Assembly (NCBI GenBank): GCA_002943765.1
Contig: PQWQ01000010.1
Coordinates: forward strand, 684,501 to 748,500
DNA length: 64,000 nucleotides
Direction of reading: 5' to 3'
Origin: Psoroptes ovis
Taxonomy: Eukaryota > Arthropoda > Arachnida > Sarcoptiformes > Psoroptidae
Program-made: the position numbers and the translations under genes
Notes under the pieces: generated by a model
What the model was told of the DNA's origin: nothing
What the model saw: only the letters and a program-made list of their open reading frames with translations
The model's database searches: none
Part shown: piece by piece, positions 14,301 through 24,995 of the stretch
Numbering within the stretch: position 1 is the stretch's first letter
Layout: every line of letters begins with the position of its first letter

Positions 14301-17300
14301 GTATACGTCTCATTGTTAAAGGTATGTTCGTGTATTTTGCCGATGACATTTTGTCATTTTAGACATGACCCTAAATTTTTAAATTTTATGACCTCTGGTC
14401 ACATGAACGGTTATGACCTATGTTCATTATTTTTTATTGAATTTTTGAAATTCTTTTGAAAACTTTCAAAAACTATAGGTTTTCAATGAGAATTTTAATG
14501 AATGAATTTCTATTTGAAAACACTCAATAAACATCTTCAAAACACTCAATAATCAATGATCATGGATTCAAATTCATGATTTCGAATTGAATATTGAAGA
14601 ATATTGAAGAATAAATTACATTTTTGAACGAAATTTTTCCAAAAAAAAAATTCTCATCTACTTGTCGGGCCCATTTGGGCGAATCGCTCGGGCCCGAGCT
14701 CGAACCATAAGGTCTTTTTAAGGCTATTACCAAACACATGTACCGAAACTAAACACAGACACTCTAAAAACTAATAACCATTCAAATAATCATTTAAATT
14801 AATGCTATTTTCAAGAAAACTACCATTGACGGAAAACGTCAGAATAAATACACACAGAGAAAATGAAATTGAACCTTTAATTATTATTACAAATGCGTGA
14901 CAAACAACTTTTACTACCAATGGTGAAAATGTGTGTATCAGCCATAATATATATTTCTGTGTGTGTGTGTGTTTGTGACGTATAATTGGAACAAATAATG
15001 TTCGTAATAGTAATCGTAATATTAGGTTGTCCGATAAGTTCTTGCCGATTTTCTCATTATACCCTACGATATAATCGACAAAAACTTTTTGGACAACTTA
15101 ATAATAATATCATTTATATTATTATTACTTCACATATTGTTTCACAAATTATTATTATTGTTTTCAAAGTATTTTATGAATATATCAAAGTCAAATGAAC
15201 CTTTGCAAGTTTTCCAATGAAAAAAAAAATATATTTACATTTATATTAACGAAATTTATTTGACTTTTATGTGATCACCGAATGAATATTACCATTTGTG
15301 TTCAATATGTGTTCATTTACGAAACGAATTCATTGAACTAATATAAAAAAAACCGAAAATTGAAATAATCACTTTGAAAAAGGTTCGTTTCCCATAATAT
15401 ACCAATCTGTATTCATTCATTCATTTAAACAAATTAATATCCGAAAATTATTTCGTACAATTATTACGTGTGTACCAACTTACAGAGGTATATAGAGAGG
15501 CTATACATTCAGAGCTATTACGAGTTTATAGCCTTTTATCAAGCCCTCGATTAAAAGCAAATTTACCGAGCGCAATCATTACGCCCGGTGGTAATCTTTA
15601 CGCCCGGTAAATTTCTACCCATTTTTTTTCCACCATAGAAATTACAATAAATGCAAATTATTCCATACTATTCATGATCATCATTATTCATATTTTATTT
15701 TGTATATACATTTCTATTATGATTATGATTATCATTAATATTATTATTTTTAATCAAAATGACATACATTTCCATAACACAATAATAATCACAATAACCC
15801 AATGATAATCATTATAATAATAATAAAGCTAATAATGATAATAATAATTAACCTTCAAAAATTTTCCATATTTTTGTTGACAAATAATTTGTAATTTGTT
15901 ATGATAACGATAACGATAATATTAAATGAATGAAAGAATGAATGAATGATATTAATGACAATGAATGAAACCATATATAAAAATGGAAACCGGCAATTAA
16001 TTTAAATATTTTGAAGATTATACGTATGTTTTTTGGCTTATTCCACATACGTAAAATTCCATATAGCCCATTGGTATATGCATTGGTATCAATGAAGTCC
16101 ATACCATAGATCTGTGACTATTTACCGATATATCACCGATATACGAAGCTCGGTACACAAGCGCTTTACATTGGTTTACATTGCTTCGGTATATATGCCT
16201 TTTGGCCACAATGATTGTGATTTATTAGGCTGTTCGGAAAGTTTTTGCCGATTATATCGTTCGAAAATCATCGGAAAATCGGCTAAAACTTTTCGGACAA
16301 TGTAATATTTTTTTTTTCATATCGACTTGATCACCAAATTGATTGTTATTTCATAGAGAGTTATTATTATTATTGTAATTCATTGTCATTCGATTATCTA
16401 ATCATGAAGAAAACTAAACTAAACTAATGAAACTGAAATATTTGTTATCTCTCTGTGTGTATTATTTTGTATTTTGTAAATCAATCATTTTTTCCCAATT
16501 GTTATCATTATATTCAAAATGTCATACAAATATTAGGTCGTCCCATAAGTTCTTGCCGTTTTTTAGATTTATTTTCATTTGAAAAACGGCAAGAACTTAT
16601 GGGACAACCCAATACAACAAAATAATAATTGTAATTGTGATTGTATCGTATTTGTATCTTATTCGCATTTTGATTTGATCATACATGCATATATCCGGTC
16701 AAATATATTTTATTCTGGGATATTTTTTGTGAGAAGAAATGAATTCATTTGAATTCTGTAGGAATATTCTTTGAATTTCTCCTTTGAAAATGTTTCAAAC
16801 CAGCGAAAACAACCGGAAAAGATGATCCAAATTGACCAAAATATATTATTATTAGGTTGTATGAATATCAATATTATCAATATTATTATTATTATTATTA
16901 TTATTATGAACAAAAGCTGCTGACAATAGCATAAAATATAATGAATGAATGAATGAATGAATAATAATAATAATAAGGAATAAAATTCTGTGTAGTTTCA
17001 ATGTATTAATATTTTGATAATAATAACTGTAATAATATCATTAATATTATTATTATTATTATAACTTATTATATTCAAATAATAAAATATACATTCATGT
17101 TATGCTTTAATAATAATAATAATATCGGAAATTCCGTTATAATTTCCGAGTATTTTACAAATTTTTTTCAGTTTCAGTTTTTTCAGATACAATTTATATT
17201 TCTTGATAGAACAAGCATGAATATATTTATTTTACATCATCCCAAAAATATGTTTGACCAAAACTTTCAAATCTTTCAATTCATTTCAATGGAATTTCAT

Positions 17301-20300
17301 TTTTCCAAAAAAAAAACATTGATCTTATTATTTTCAGATGAATTTTTGTTTTGTTTGGACCAAAGATATATTAATACACACATATCACAGACCCAAGACA
17401 CACACAAATACATGCGTCATATATCATTGGATATATTTAGGTTGTCCAAAAAGTTTTTGCCGATTATATCGTAGGTAATAATGAGAAAATCGGCAAGAAC
17501 TTATCGGACAACCTGATATTGTTTGCTTTATTCTACAGAATATTCGTATCGTATCGTTGTATCGTTGCATACATAAACAAATATATGTTAATGCTATTAA
17601 CATAATTGTTTTTATTTTTCAAAATAAATAAATGAATAAATTTACAATTATAATTGATGAAACAATAATAACTGAAACTGTAACAACAACAACAGCAATG
17701 ATGATGATGATGATGATTGATATATTATTATACCAATCTATTACATAATATGAAAATAAATATTCGGGAAATTTGTCTCAATTTATTTTTTCAATATTAA
17801 TGTGTGTGTCATTGTGTGTATCTATGTCTATTCTATTCAATTTATTTACATTCTATCCATTTCAATTCAATACAACAGAGTTTAAAGTTTTAATTCGTAA
17901 TTTTAAAATTTAAATTCATTATTTTACCATTGAAAATTCATATTCAAAATTACGAAAATTAATTTTAAAACTACGAATTAAAACTTGAAATCCTGTAATT
18001 ATAATTTTGGTTCAATTTTATTTCAAAATTTCAAATTTCAAAAATATATATTTCCTTAGAACGGCCAGATATACCGAATGATTTAATCATAAAAAACGTG
18101 ACCGAATCCAAAGCGGAAATACAATGGACCGAAACATTTAACGGAAATTCAAAAATTGTTAATTATTTGCTTCAATACCGATTATTATTGCTATTATCGT
18201 CATCATTGAATAATGATACGAATATTAATTTAGATATTAATGTTAATAATAATGAAGCTATTAATGATGATATTAATAATAATAAACCACCTACTACTGA
18301 TGATAATGGTAATTCGAATGATGGTTCAACATCAACAGCAGCAACAACGATACAAACAATTAAAATATCCAAGGATAAAATTACTTCCATCACGAATAAT
18401 ACTAAACAAACAGTAATCACTAATCTACGATCAAATTCAATTTATGAATTAAGACTATCGGCAAAAAATTCCATTGGACAAAGTGATTATACTAAATGGA
18501 TACGTTTTCGTACCGAGCAAAGTGCACCCGAATATCCACCCATAGATGTGATGGCAACACCTACCGGTCCTAATTCGGTTAAAATTACATGGAAAGTATG
18601 TAGTTTGAATTGTGACACAATTTTGAAATGTTTGAAATATTTTGAAATTGTTATGTTTCATAAATAACAATTATTTAATTTCAATTTATATAAATCATAA
18701 ATCATTTTGACACTCTCCCAAAAAACTTTTGGTAGACAAATAAATAATTTAAAAATAATATTGGGTTGTCCCATAAGTTCTTACCGATTTTCAAATTTTT
18801 TCCAATGCAAGAAACAGCAAGAACTTATGGGACAACCTAATATTTACATGATAAATTAATTCGCATATGTGTGTGCTGTGACAATGAATAAACACTTGTT
18901 TTATTCTGCTCCTAATTCTAATTTAAGGCACCGAAAAAATTCGAATGGAATGGTGAAATCACTGGGTATTATATTGGATATCGTGCTGAAAAATCTGATA
19001 CCGATCTTTATAAAACAATTGAAAATACAGAAATTAATGGTAAACATGAATCACACATAACCAATTTACATCGTTCAACTATTTATAAAGCTTGGGTACA
19101 AGCATTCAATACACGTGGTACTGGACCTAGATCCGAAATTGTTACCGTACAAACATTGGCCGATGTACCGCCAAGTGCCCCATTGCTTCGTTTATATTCA
19201 TCCACCAGTGATTCAATTACGATTTCATGGTCATCAGCTACTTATGGTGGTGGCAGTAGTGCTTCATCTGTATCTTCATCAAAAATGTCAAGTTCTACAA
19301 ATGAATTAACACTATATTATCGCTTATATCAACCATCATCATCATCATCATTGATCAATGATATGATTGATCATCCATATTCGCCTGGAGCAAAAATCTT
19401 ACCACATCAACAACAATCAAACAATAATAATAATAATTGGCGTGATATATCAATATTGGAACCGAATGGACGCCATACAGTGACAGGATTGGAATGTGGA
19501 CGTTCATATGAATTTTTTGCCACTGCACACAATTCTGTTGGGAAATCAGAACCAAGTACACCGTTGATTGCACGTACAAGAGGTGAAGCACCATCACCAC
19601 CATCACGGATGAATTTATTGAGTGAAACATTTGTTAAAAATAATGATAACACTGCTAATGTTAATGTGATCGTCAATCTAATCAATTGGAAACATAATGA
19701 ATGTCCAATTAATCATTTTACGCTACGCATACGACCACTGCCAAATGCCTTACAACAAAAACATCATTCATCATCGTCATCATCGTCCGCATCATCTTCG
19801 ACATCATCAGTGATGAGCAATGGTCAAAATCAATGGTCAATATTATCGATGCAGCATAATCCACGTGAAAATTTCTTGTTGCGAAAATTATCACCAAATA
19901 CATTGTATGAAATTGAAATCACTGCACATTCATCGGCCGGTTCAACACAAATCATGCATCAATTTCTTACCTCTAATCTTACGAATAATAACGCTTTAGG
20001 TATGTTTTGATTGTTCAAGTGATCAAAAGATTAATACTCATCATGATTCATTTGAAAAATCCTTTCAAACCTATCAATTCATTGAACAGAATCATCATAC
20101 ATCAATAAATTAGGTTATGAAAATTCGAAAATCTCATCCATAGCCTATCCACCGCCGCCAATGTCATCGACAACAGCAACAAATGAAATATCATTTGCCG
20201 ATTATGAAATATTGCTACCAATCATTTCTTCATTGATCGTAGTGATTGTCATTATTTCGGTCGCATGTTTCCTCTGTTCTCGTGATCATCATTCGCTATT

Positions 20301-21533
20301 TTTACAACCAATCACAGCCAATCAACAATCAAGACTCAATAATAATCATCATCATCATCATAATCATCAACGGCAACAATCGATAATATCGGAAAATAAA
20401 ATACCGTTTCAACATCATCCGCTGCATCATATGCATACTAATGATGATTTTATCAACGATCATCATCAACAACAACAAGAAATGTCCATATTAAAAGAGC
20501 TGGTACGTTCAAGTTCGTTGACGATTATGAATGATTTACATTCATCAATCAACAACAACAATAACAATAATAATGATAATGGTTCAAATACAAATGATCA
20601 ACAACATTCATCAATGATCACAACAACAACAACAACGACGGCAGCGAATGATTATGATGTACATTTTTTGGCCGAAAGTGAACCAACATCGTTGATGACA
20701 AATCATCAATCGAATAATCATCAAAATAATAATAATACTTATAATCATTATCATCATCATCAATTGACATTAATGTAAGTAGATCAATTAAGTTCTTTTA
20801 ATTAGTTTAATTATTATCATTATTTAAAATCATCATAGATCACCAAGACATCAAAAAACCTTGTCCAAGGATTGTGTAGAATTACAATCATTTCTGAATA
20901 ATGGCAGCAATTCATCAGCTACTCCATCGACGATCAAACGTAATCTGATAATTAGTGGTGTTCATCATCAATCAAATAATGGTGGTGTTGGTGGTGGCAG
21001 CAGTGGAAACTATGCATTACCTTATGATGTTTTGCCTGTGACTAAACAACAACAAGCTACAACTGCTAATATGGCTATTTATGGGCAAAGACAGTTGCTG
21101 CAAGATGAACCTTTGTATGCTACAGCTAAACTGATCAATAACCCTACAAGTAATGGTCAAAAGGTTTGTTTTTTTTTGTTTATTTGAGTAAAAAAAATTT
21201 CATCGAATCATATTTAAATACATTCGAAACTAGTTAGATGATTTGATTGGCCTTAACAACAGTCATCATCATCATCATACGCCTCAAACATCATTATTAT
21301 CATCATCATCGCTGTATTCATCATCGACTGCGACAACAACAACAACGTCCAATGGTGGTGGTTGTTCATCATTATCATCAACAGCGACAACAATTCCATC
21401 GACAACATCAATCAACATACAAGCGACAAGCATACAATATTCTCGTGCCAATAATTATGAATCATTAGTGCCAATAATATCATCATCAACAGCATCAGCG
21501 ACCACAACATCGAACGCATTTTCCCAAGGTTGA
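2110..21533 (+). CDS. Dscam: Dscam-like cell-adhesion receptor, 3' part (12 exons, 5' end outside window)
   Basis: This is a homophilic immunoglobulin-superfamily adhesion and guidance receptor of the plasma membrane. Exons are 2110-2382, 3853-4050, 4120-4428, 5232-5351, 13216-13389, 13495-13783, 13972-14321, 18060-18595, 18928-19999, 20114-20774, 20839-21163 and 21234-21533. All phases agree and give about 1,534 residues to the stop. Domain order is Ig6, Ig7, Ig8, Ig9, four FNIII, one transmembrane helix and a cytoplasmic tail. Family marks include PPHVAPFEFP at the start of Ig7, QWIIEP...GSPKPFTTWKRA in Ig8, and GCPI-like ECPINHF plus TAHSSAGST in the last FNIII. Long Asn/Ser/His inserts interrupt several domains. 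The canonical Ig10 and two FNIII domains seem to be missing. The first exon needs one base from an upstream exon, so the N-terminal Igs lie before position 1. Dscam assignment is strong; the exact paralogue is not resolved. Confidence 0.9.
3124..3203. mobile_element. Mariner-type MITE copy, spacer group R
   Basis: TTAAGTTGTCCGAAAAG left arm, ATTATATCGTAGG spacer, CGGACAACCTAA right arm. Confidence 0.85.
3853..4050 (+). CDS. Dscam: Dscam-like exon: second half of Ig6
   Basis: The acceptor is AATGAACAG and the donor is GTAAGT. The exon encodes SNGTLIIQSTQKRMDEGNYYC, the E-F strands with the second Ig Cys, then a longer than usual F-G loop before IIHLKVM. It joins the 2110-2382 exon in phase across a 1.47-kb intron that holds one MITE. 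Confidence 0.85.
4120..4428 (+). CDS. Dscam: Dscam-like exon: complete Ig7
   Basis: One exon encodes a whole Ig domain, from DPPHVAPFEFPNDL to SSLLKVN. AICSV carries the first Cys, FLWTQNG the Trp, and GNITCTVSN the second Cys. The PFEFP start and the GDxPxxxxW spacing match Dscam Ig7, the domain that is alternatively spliced in Drosophila Dscam1. Only one version is seen here. The 69-bp intron before it is typical of this gene set. Confidence 0.88.
5232..5351 (+). CDS. Dscam: Dscam-like exon: first half of Ig8
   Basis: The exon encodes APPQWIIEPNDSEV through GSPKPFTTWKRALG, which follows the Dscam Ig8 pattern of PxWxxEP and GxPKPxxTWK. A GTAAGT donor follows. Its partner half-domain is 7.9 kb downstream. 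Confidence 0.87.
6026..6105. mobile_element. Mariner-type MITE copy, spacer group Q
   Basis: TTAGGTTGTCCCATAAG arm, CTACGATATAACC spacer, right arm ATGGGATAACCTAA. Confidence 0.85.
7011..7090. mobile_element. Mariner-type MITE copy, spacer group R
   Basis: TTAGGTTGTCCGAAAAG arm and ATTATATCGTAGG spacer; right arm TTGGACAACCTAA. Confidence 0.87.
7379..7458. mobile_element. Mariner-type MITE copy, spacer group Q
   Basis: TTAGGTTGTCCCATAAG arm, CTACGATATAACCGG spacer, right end AGGACAACCCAA. Confidence 0.86.
9318..9400. mobile_element. Mariner-type MITE copy, decayed right end
   Basis: Left arm TTAAGTTGTCCCATAAG is intact. The right end is ATGGCAAAATCTAA, with the GGGACAACC block mutated. Confidence 0.8.
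9839..9918. mobile_element. Mariner-type MITE copy, spacer group P
   Basis: TTAGGTTGTCCCATAAG to ATGGGACAACCTAA with TA on both flanks. Confidence 0.88.
11041..11120. mobile_element. Mariner-type MITE copy, spacer group R
   Basis: TTAGGTTGTCCGATAAG arm, ATTATATCGTAGG spacer, CCGGACAACCTAA right arm. Confidence 0.88.
13216..13389 (+). CDS. Dscam: Dscam-like exon: second half of Ig8
   Basis: The acceptor ATAAAAG precedes the exon and the donor is GTTAGT. It encodes GTSPWEY..., then SNGSLTIKSATQQQSGSYIC and NGYGNDIGK. It supplies the second Ig Cys, and phase matches the exon ending at 5351. Confidence 0.85.
13495..13783 (+). CDS. Dscam: Dscam-like exon: first part of Ig9 with Asn-rich insert
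   Basis: The exon encodes EPPRFRISTLTQVAVKNKS, RLICPPDGDQPIQMEWYR and then a roughly 55-residue Asn/Asp/Ser-rich stretch. The GDxPIxxxW signature fits Ig9. It leaves phase 2, which the next exon completes. Confidence 0.83.
13812..13892. mobile_element. Mariner-type MITE copy in a 188-bp Dscam intron
   Basis: TTACGATGTCCGAAAAG left arm, TTGGACAATCTTA right arm. It fills almost half of the intron at 13,784-13,971. Confidence 0.82.
13972..14321 (+). CDS. Dscam: Dscam-like exon: rest of Ig9
   Basis: The exon opens in phase 2 after TGATAG. About 80 residues rich in Asn, Asp and Gln precede the real domain strands VSILTIRKPMRDDSRIYLC and AINDYGWAELRIRLIVK. The last are typical Ig F and G strands of Dscam Ig9. 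The 188-bp intron before it is almost half filled by a MITE. Confidence 0.83.
15022..15101. mobile_element. Mariner-type MITE copy, group R, reversed spacer
   Basis: TTAGGTTGTCCGATAAG arm. The spacer reads CCTACGATATAATCG, the inverse of other R copies. Confidence 0.86.
15559..15614. repeat. Inverted repeat with internal direct repeat, GC-richer than surroundings
   Basis: AAATTTACCGAGCG at the left pairs with CGCCCGGTAAATTT at the right in 13 of 14 positions around a 28-base loop. The word TTACGCCCGGT occurs twice within it. Confidence 0.75.
16225..16305. mobile_element. Mariner-type MITE copy, spacer group R
   Basis: TTAGGCTGTTCGGAAAG left arm; right end TTCGGACAATGTAA is mutated. Confidence 0.8.
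16533..16612. mobile_element. Mariner-type MITE copy, spacer group P
   Basis: TTAGGTCGTCCCATAAG to ATGGGACAACCCAA, flanked by TA. Confidence 0.86.
17437..17516. mobile_element. Mariner-type MITE copy, spacer group R
   Basis: TTAGGTTGTCCAAAAAG arm, ATTATATCGTAGG spacer, CGGACAACCTGA right end. Confidence 0.85.
17876..17995. mobile_element. Palindromic element, second family (copy 1)
   Basis: The left end CAGAGTTTAAAGTTTTAATT mirrors the right end AATTAAAACTTGAAATCCTG. Inner segments TTCGTAATTTTAAAATT also pair. It has no coding capacity and lies in a Dscam intron. Confidence 0.75.
18060..18595 (+). CDS. Dscam: Dscam-like exon: FNIII-1 and start of FNIII-2
   Basis: The acceptor is TTTCCTTAG. 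ERPDIPNDLIIKNVTESKAE then IQWTETFNGNSKIVNYLLQYR is the start of the first FNIII after Ig9. An Asn/Asp/Thr-rich insert of about 70 residues follows, then TNLRSNSIYELRLSAKNSIG. The second FNIII starts at YPPIDVMATPTGPNSVKITWK. The exon ends in phase 0. Confidence 0.85.
18761..18840. mobile_element. Mariner-type MITE copy, spacer group P
   Basis: TTGGGTTGTCCCATAAG to ATGGGACAACCTAA, inside the intron of FNIII-2. Confidence 0.86.
18928..19999 (+). CDS. Dscam: Dscam-like exon: rest of FNIII-2, FNIII-3 and FNIII-4
   Basis: This is the largest exon. It starts APKKFEWNGEITGYYIGYR, runs through FNTRGTGPRSEIVTVQTL, then a third FNIII (DVPPSAPLLRLYSSTSDSIT to LECGRSYEFFATAHNSVG). A fourth follows (PSPPSRMNLL, INWKHNECPINHFTLRIR, PNTLYEIEITAHSSAGST). 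The last two resemble Dscam FN5 and FN6 more than FN3 and FN4. Ser-rich runs sit in the loops. Confidence 0.86.
20114..20774 (+). CDS. Dscam: Dscam-like exon: transmembrane helix and start of cytoplasmic tail
   Basis: After a short juxtamembrane stretch comes ILLPIISSLIVVIVIISVAC, a single membrane-spanning helix followed by FLCSRDHH. The rest is cytoplasmic and low-complexity, with His, Gln, Asn and Thr runs. The exon ends at a GTAAGT donor in phase 2. Confidence 0.85.
20839..21163 (+). CDS. Dscam: Dscam-like exon: cytoplasmic tail
   Basis: The exon follows a 64-bp intron. It encodes SPRHQKTLSKDCVELQSF and a Gly/Ser/Asn-rich region. Tyrosine-containing stretches NYALPYDVLP and DEPLYATAKL are possible phosphorylation sites, by inference. 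The donor is AAAAG|GTTTGT. Confidence 0.8.
21234..21533 (+). CDS. Dscam: Dscam-like last exon: C-terminus and stop
   Basis: The in-frame acceptor is GAAACTAG (ending at 21233). The AG four bases later, at 21236-21237, would give an early stop. The exon encodes LDDLIGLNNS, a His run, Ser/Thr-rich sequence, NNYESLVP and the end NAFSQG, stop TGA. The start choice rests on frame only. Confidence 0.72.
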   Translation, partial: LDDLIGLNNSHHHHHTPQTSLLSSSSLYSSSTATTTTTSNGGGCSSLSSTATTIPSTTSINIQATSIQYSRANNYESLVPIISSSTASATTTSNAFSQG

Positions 21534-21705
21534 TCATTTGCAAAAAAATCGATCAATCATCAATGATCTTTGACCATGTGAAATTATCGTGTAAATTCAA
21601 CCATTACAAGGTTAATACCTGTGTCAGATTGAATTTTTTCACCAATTGTAAATTATTATTTATTTTGTACAAATGTTTTATATATCATTGAAATTGTGTA
21701 TTTTA

Positions 21706-21711
21706 AATAAA
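21706..21711 (+). promoter_or_regulatory. Polyadenylation signal AATAAA of the Dscam-like gene
   Basis: AATAAA lies 173 bases after the stop and is followed by further overlapping AATAAA copies. It is the first canonical signal downstream of the gene. Confidence 0.55.
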
Positions 21712-22343
21712 TAAAAATAAATATCAAAATAAATCAAAATCATTTGAAATCATTGTTTCATTGTCATCATCCATCCGTGTGTGTGTTTATTATTAATCGA
21801 TTGATGATTTTCAAATAATTTTCGATTCAATCGTCGTGTATTTTGTGTATTTTGGCTGATTTATAGACCTGAACATTTCATACTCAACAGAATTCAAAAA
21901 CCTCTGATCTTGTTGTTTCGATTCTCTTGGCTGATCTTGGGTATGTTACGAATATTGTTACGATTCTATGAATTTTAAATATTCTGGTACTTATGTACTA
22001 ACCGGTACAGAATTTTTCTTTCTAAGAATTCTTCTTCTTTTGAATGTTGTTTGCTGTTGTTCACTTGTGATTCTTTGTTGTTTCTGTTGAAGTCCTTGTT
22101 CTTTTGTTTATTTATTTATTTATATGTTTTTGTTTGATTTTGATCATGTTATTTTGGTTGTTGTTGTTGTGGTTTACAATCTTCCATATCAACTACAACA
22201 ACAGCAAATGCCTACACATACAAACACACACAGAGAATTATTCAAATTCAAATTTGGGGCGTTTTAGCTGCTTGTTTGTTGTTTGTTTGATTGTAAATTT
22301 GAATTTTAAAATGTTAAACATGTTATGTTACAGGGTATTATTA

Positions 22344-22423
22344 CTAGGTTGTCCCATAAGTTCTTGCCGATTTTTCAATGATTTTCTACGATATAACCGG
22401 CGAGAACTTAGGGGACAACCTAG
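22344..22423. mobile_element. Mariner-type MITE copy, spacer group Q
   Basis: CTAGGTTGTCCCATAAG to GGGGACAACCTAG. The terminal base pair change is matched in both arms. Confidence 0.86.
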
Positions 22424-22641
22424 TAATAATATTGTTCAAGAATTACAAGAATTGCTACAAATAGTAACGATACATTGTATCATAATATGAATGAATGAAT
22501 GATGATATGAATGAATTTACGAAAGAATTTATTTATTTATTCATTCATTTTGCTCTTAAACCTAAAAAGCCTAAATAATCAACAACAATCAACACTAATA
22601 TATAACCCATTTGATATACAACAACAAGAATCAAGCGTTTA

Positions 22642-22782
22642 CAGTGTTTCAAGTTTTAATTCAGAGTTTTAAATTTAATTTTCGTAGTTTTGAATGTAAT
22701 TTTGAACCAGGAAACTACGAAAATCAACTTGAAAACTACGAAATTTAACATTAAAACTCTGAATAAAAACTTTAAAACCATG
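22642..22782. mobile_element. Palindromic element, second family (copy 2)
   Basis: Starts CAGTGTTTCAAGTTTTAATT and ends AAAAACTTTAAAACCATG. The inner TTTTCGTAGTTTTGAA and its complement are both present. Confidence 0.75.
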
Positions 22783-23236
22783 TAATAATAATAAATAAAT
22801 GAAAACATAATCATAATTGATTGTATTGTTTACCTTTGTTTATTTATTTATTTATTTATTTCGAATTATGTCTATTTTCATTATGTATTCAGGAAATTTA
22901 TATTTTTTTGAATATTTATATTCATTTATTTCATAAATTGGATGGGTTTATGAATCGAAAAACCTGCACAAAAATTGCCTCTGAAATATTATGAATTAAA
23001 TATTCTTGAACATACCTTTGCAAACATAAGTCTTCCAAAATAAAAAAAAACACCTTGAAAACGTCAAAATACATCGAAAAAAACCTGAAAAGAACCTCAG
23101 TTTTTGACATTTATTATTATATATTTCAACCAATTTCAAACTTAAATTTATTTTACAAACAAAATAATTCTTCAAGAAATTATTTTCAATTCAAGAATTC
23201 AACTTAAGAATCAAAATGAAATAAATTCAAAATATA

Positions 23237-23316
23237 TTAGGTTGTCCGGAAAGTTATTACCGATTATATCTTGAGAAATTATGAGAAAATCGGCAAGAAC
23301 TTATCGGACAACCTAA
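23237..23316. mobile_element. Mariner-type MITE copy, spacer group R
   Basis: TTAGGTTGTCCGGAAAG to CGGACAACCTAA, flanked by TA. Confidence 0.87.
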
Positions 23317-24186
23317 TATGAATTTAAATATGTGAGAACACAAATCAAGTGGACCATGAAAATGAAAAAATGAAAATTGTAAAAAATAAATTTTGAATAA
23401 AATCTGGTAAATAATGATTATTATCATAATCATAATCATTATTATTGAAATAGTTTTGTAAAATATTAAAATAAATTCCAGCAAAAAAATAGTTTTCTTG
23501 GAAATAAATTTTACAATTATTATTATTATTATTTATACTCACTCATAGACTTATGCTGTGTAATTTTACCCAAAGAAATCAGACAGAAAAATAATAAGAA
23601 ATGATCAAGTTTACAATAATAATACTTGTATGTTTAGCCCTAAACAAACGGCAAGTAAAAATATGTATTTGGAAACATCTAATAAATAATACTTTCAAAT
23701 GAAACTTGAATATAACCTCTTGATCATACTTGAGATACTTCAAGTATTTGAACAATCTACTTGAAATACTCCAAGAACAAGACTTGTTCAGCTTCAAGAA
23801 TATCTCAAACGAAGAATATATTTCGATATTCCACGGAATTCATGTATGGTTTTTCCCCCATATTTCTGCGAGTGAATCAAACCAAGAAAAAAAATGGCTG
23901 AATTATTCGATATTATTTTGATTGGATTGATTCGATTCATAGAAAATATATGAAAATCAAACAATACATAAATAATAATATGAGCTGATCATTTTCTTCG
24001 TACACATCAAATACACACACAAGTATTTTGAATGCATTTGAAATGAACCCTTATTCGTTTCTGATGGTAAATCGTGGACCATTCACAATCCGTTCCTTGC
24101 GAGATAACAACATTTGAAACAAATGATGATGATGATCATAATAATTTCGACAATCATAAATTATCCGATTGGTTGATCATATAATA

Positions 24187-24267
24187 TTGGATTGTCCCAT
24201 AAGTTTTTGCCGTTTTTTAAATTTATTTTTCATTCGAAAAGCGGTAAGAACTTATGGGACAATCTAA
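24187..24267. mobile_element. Mariner-type MITE copy, spacer group P
   Basis: TTGGATTGTCCCATAAG to ATGGGACAATCTAA. Confidence 0.85.
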
Positions 24268-24995
24268 TATATCGAATTGGTCATCATCATCATCAAAGAG
24301 TTTATAAAAGGCGATAAGAATATAATTTATTATTCAAAATTCTTAGGAATATTGAACAAAACAGAATTTGTGAATACATTGAATGAATGAATTTAGTGAA
24401 TTTGTAAATTATCGATATTATAACTCTGGCTCGATTCTAGGCCCTTAGAATGAATTGAAACAATATTCTTACATCCAAACGAATGAGAAATCAAATAAAA
24501 ATGAATTGAAATATTGAATAGATATGAATGAATTGAAATGTAAAATATAAAATGTACAAAATACGCCCAAATTCATGCAAAAATAACGAATGAATGAATG
24601 AGTTAATCAATTGAATTGAATTGAATTGAATTGAATTATTATTATCATTCATTCATTTATTATTATTTTTGAATATATATCATTATCATTTGAATATCAT
24701 TTGAATCATTATTCTATAATATTATTTAATCATTTCATTTGATTATTCATTGAATCATTGATTCAAATATGTGAAAAACAAATGAATAATTCTGCGAATA
24801 ATTTGGGAATAATTTGTCAGATATTCACGGAAATATTCATAGAAAATTATTACATTTTTTTTCCTAATACATTTTCAATGATACATTTCTTTGATTATTC
24901 ATTATTTATATTATAATTCAAACATATCTTTTCTGTATTTCAAATATCTTTATCTATTCAAAACAAACAAATAGCTTTGCATATCTTTTTAAATA

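Larger units (their letters stand above)
14322..18059. other. 3.7-kb intron between Ig9 and FNIII-1
   Basis: The intron holds four MITEs, one copy of the second palindromic family, a GC-rich patch near 14,664 and a hairpin-forming segment near 15,559. ATT/AAT trinucleotide runs are frequent. No exon is seen. Confidence 0.7.

Noticed and set aside
16853..16862. TTAGGTTGT near 16,853
   Set aside because: Only the first nine bases match the MITE end and no right arm follows, so I did not count it as a copy.
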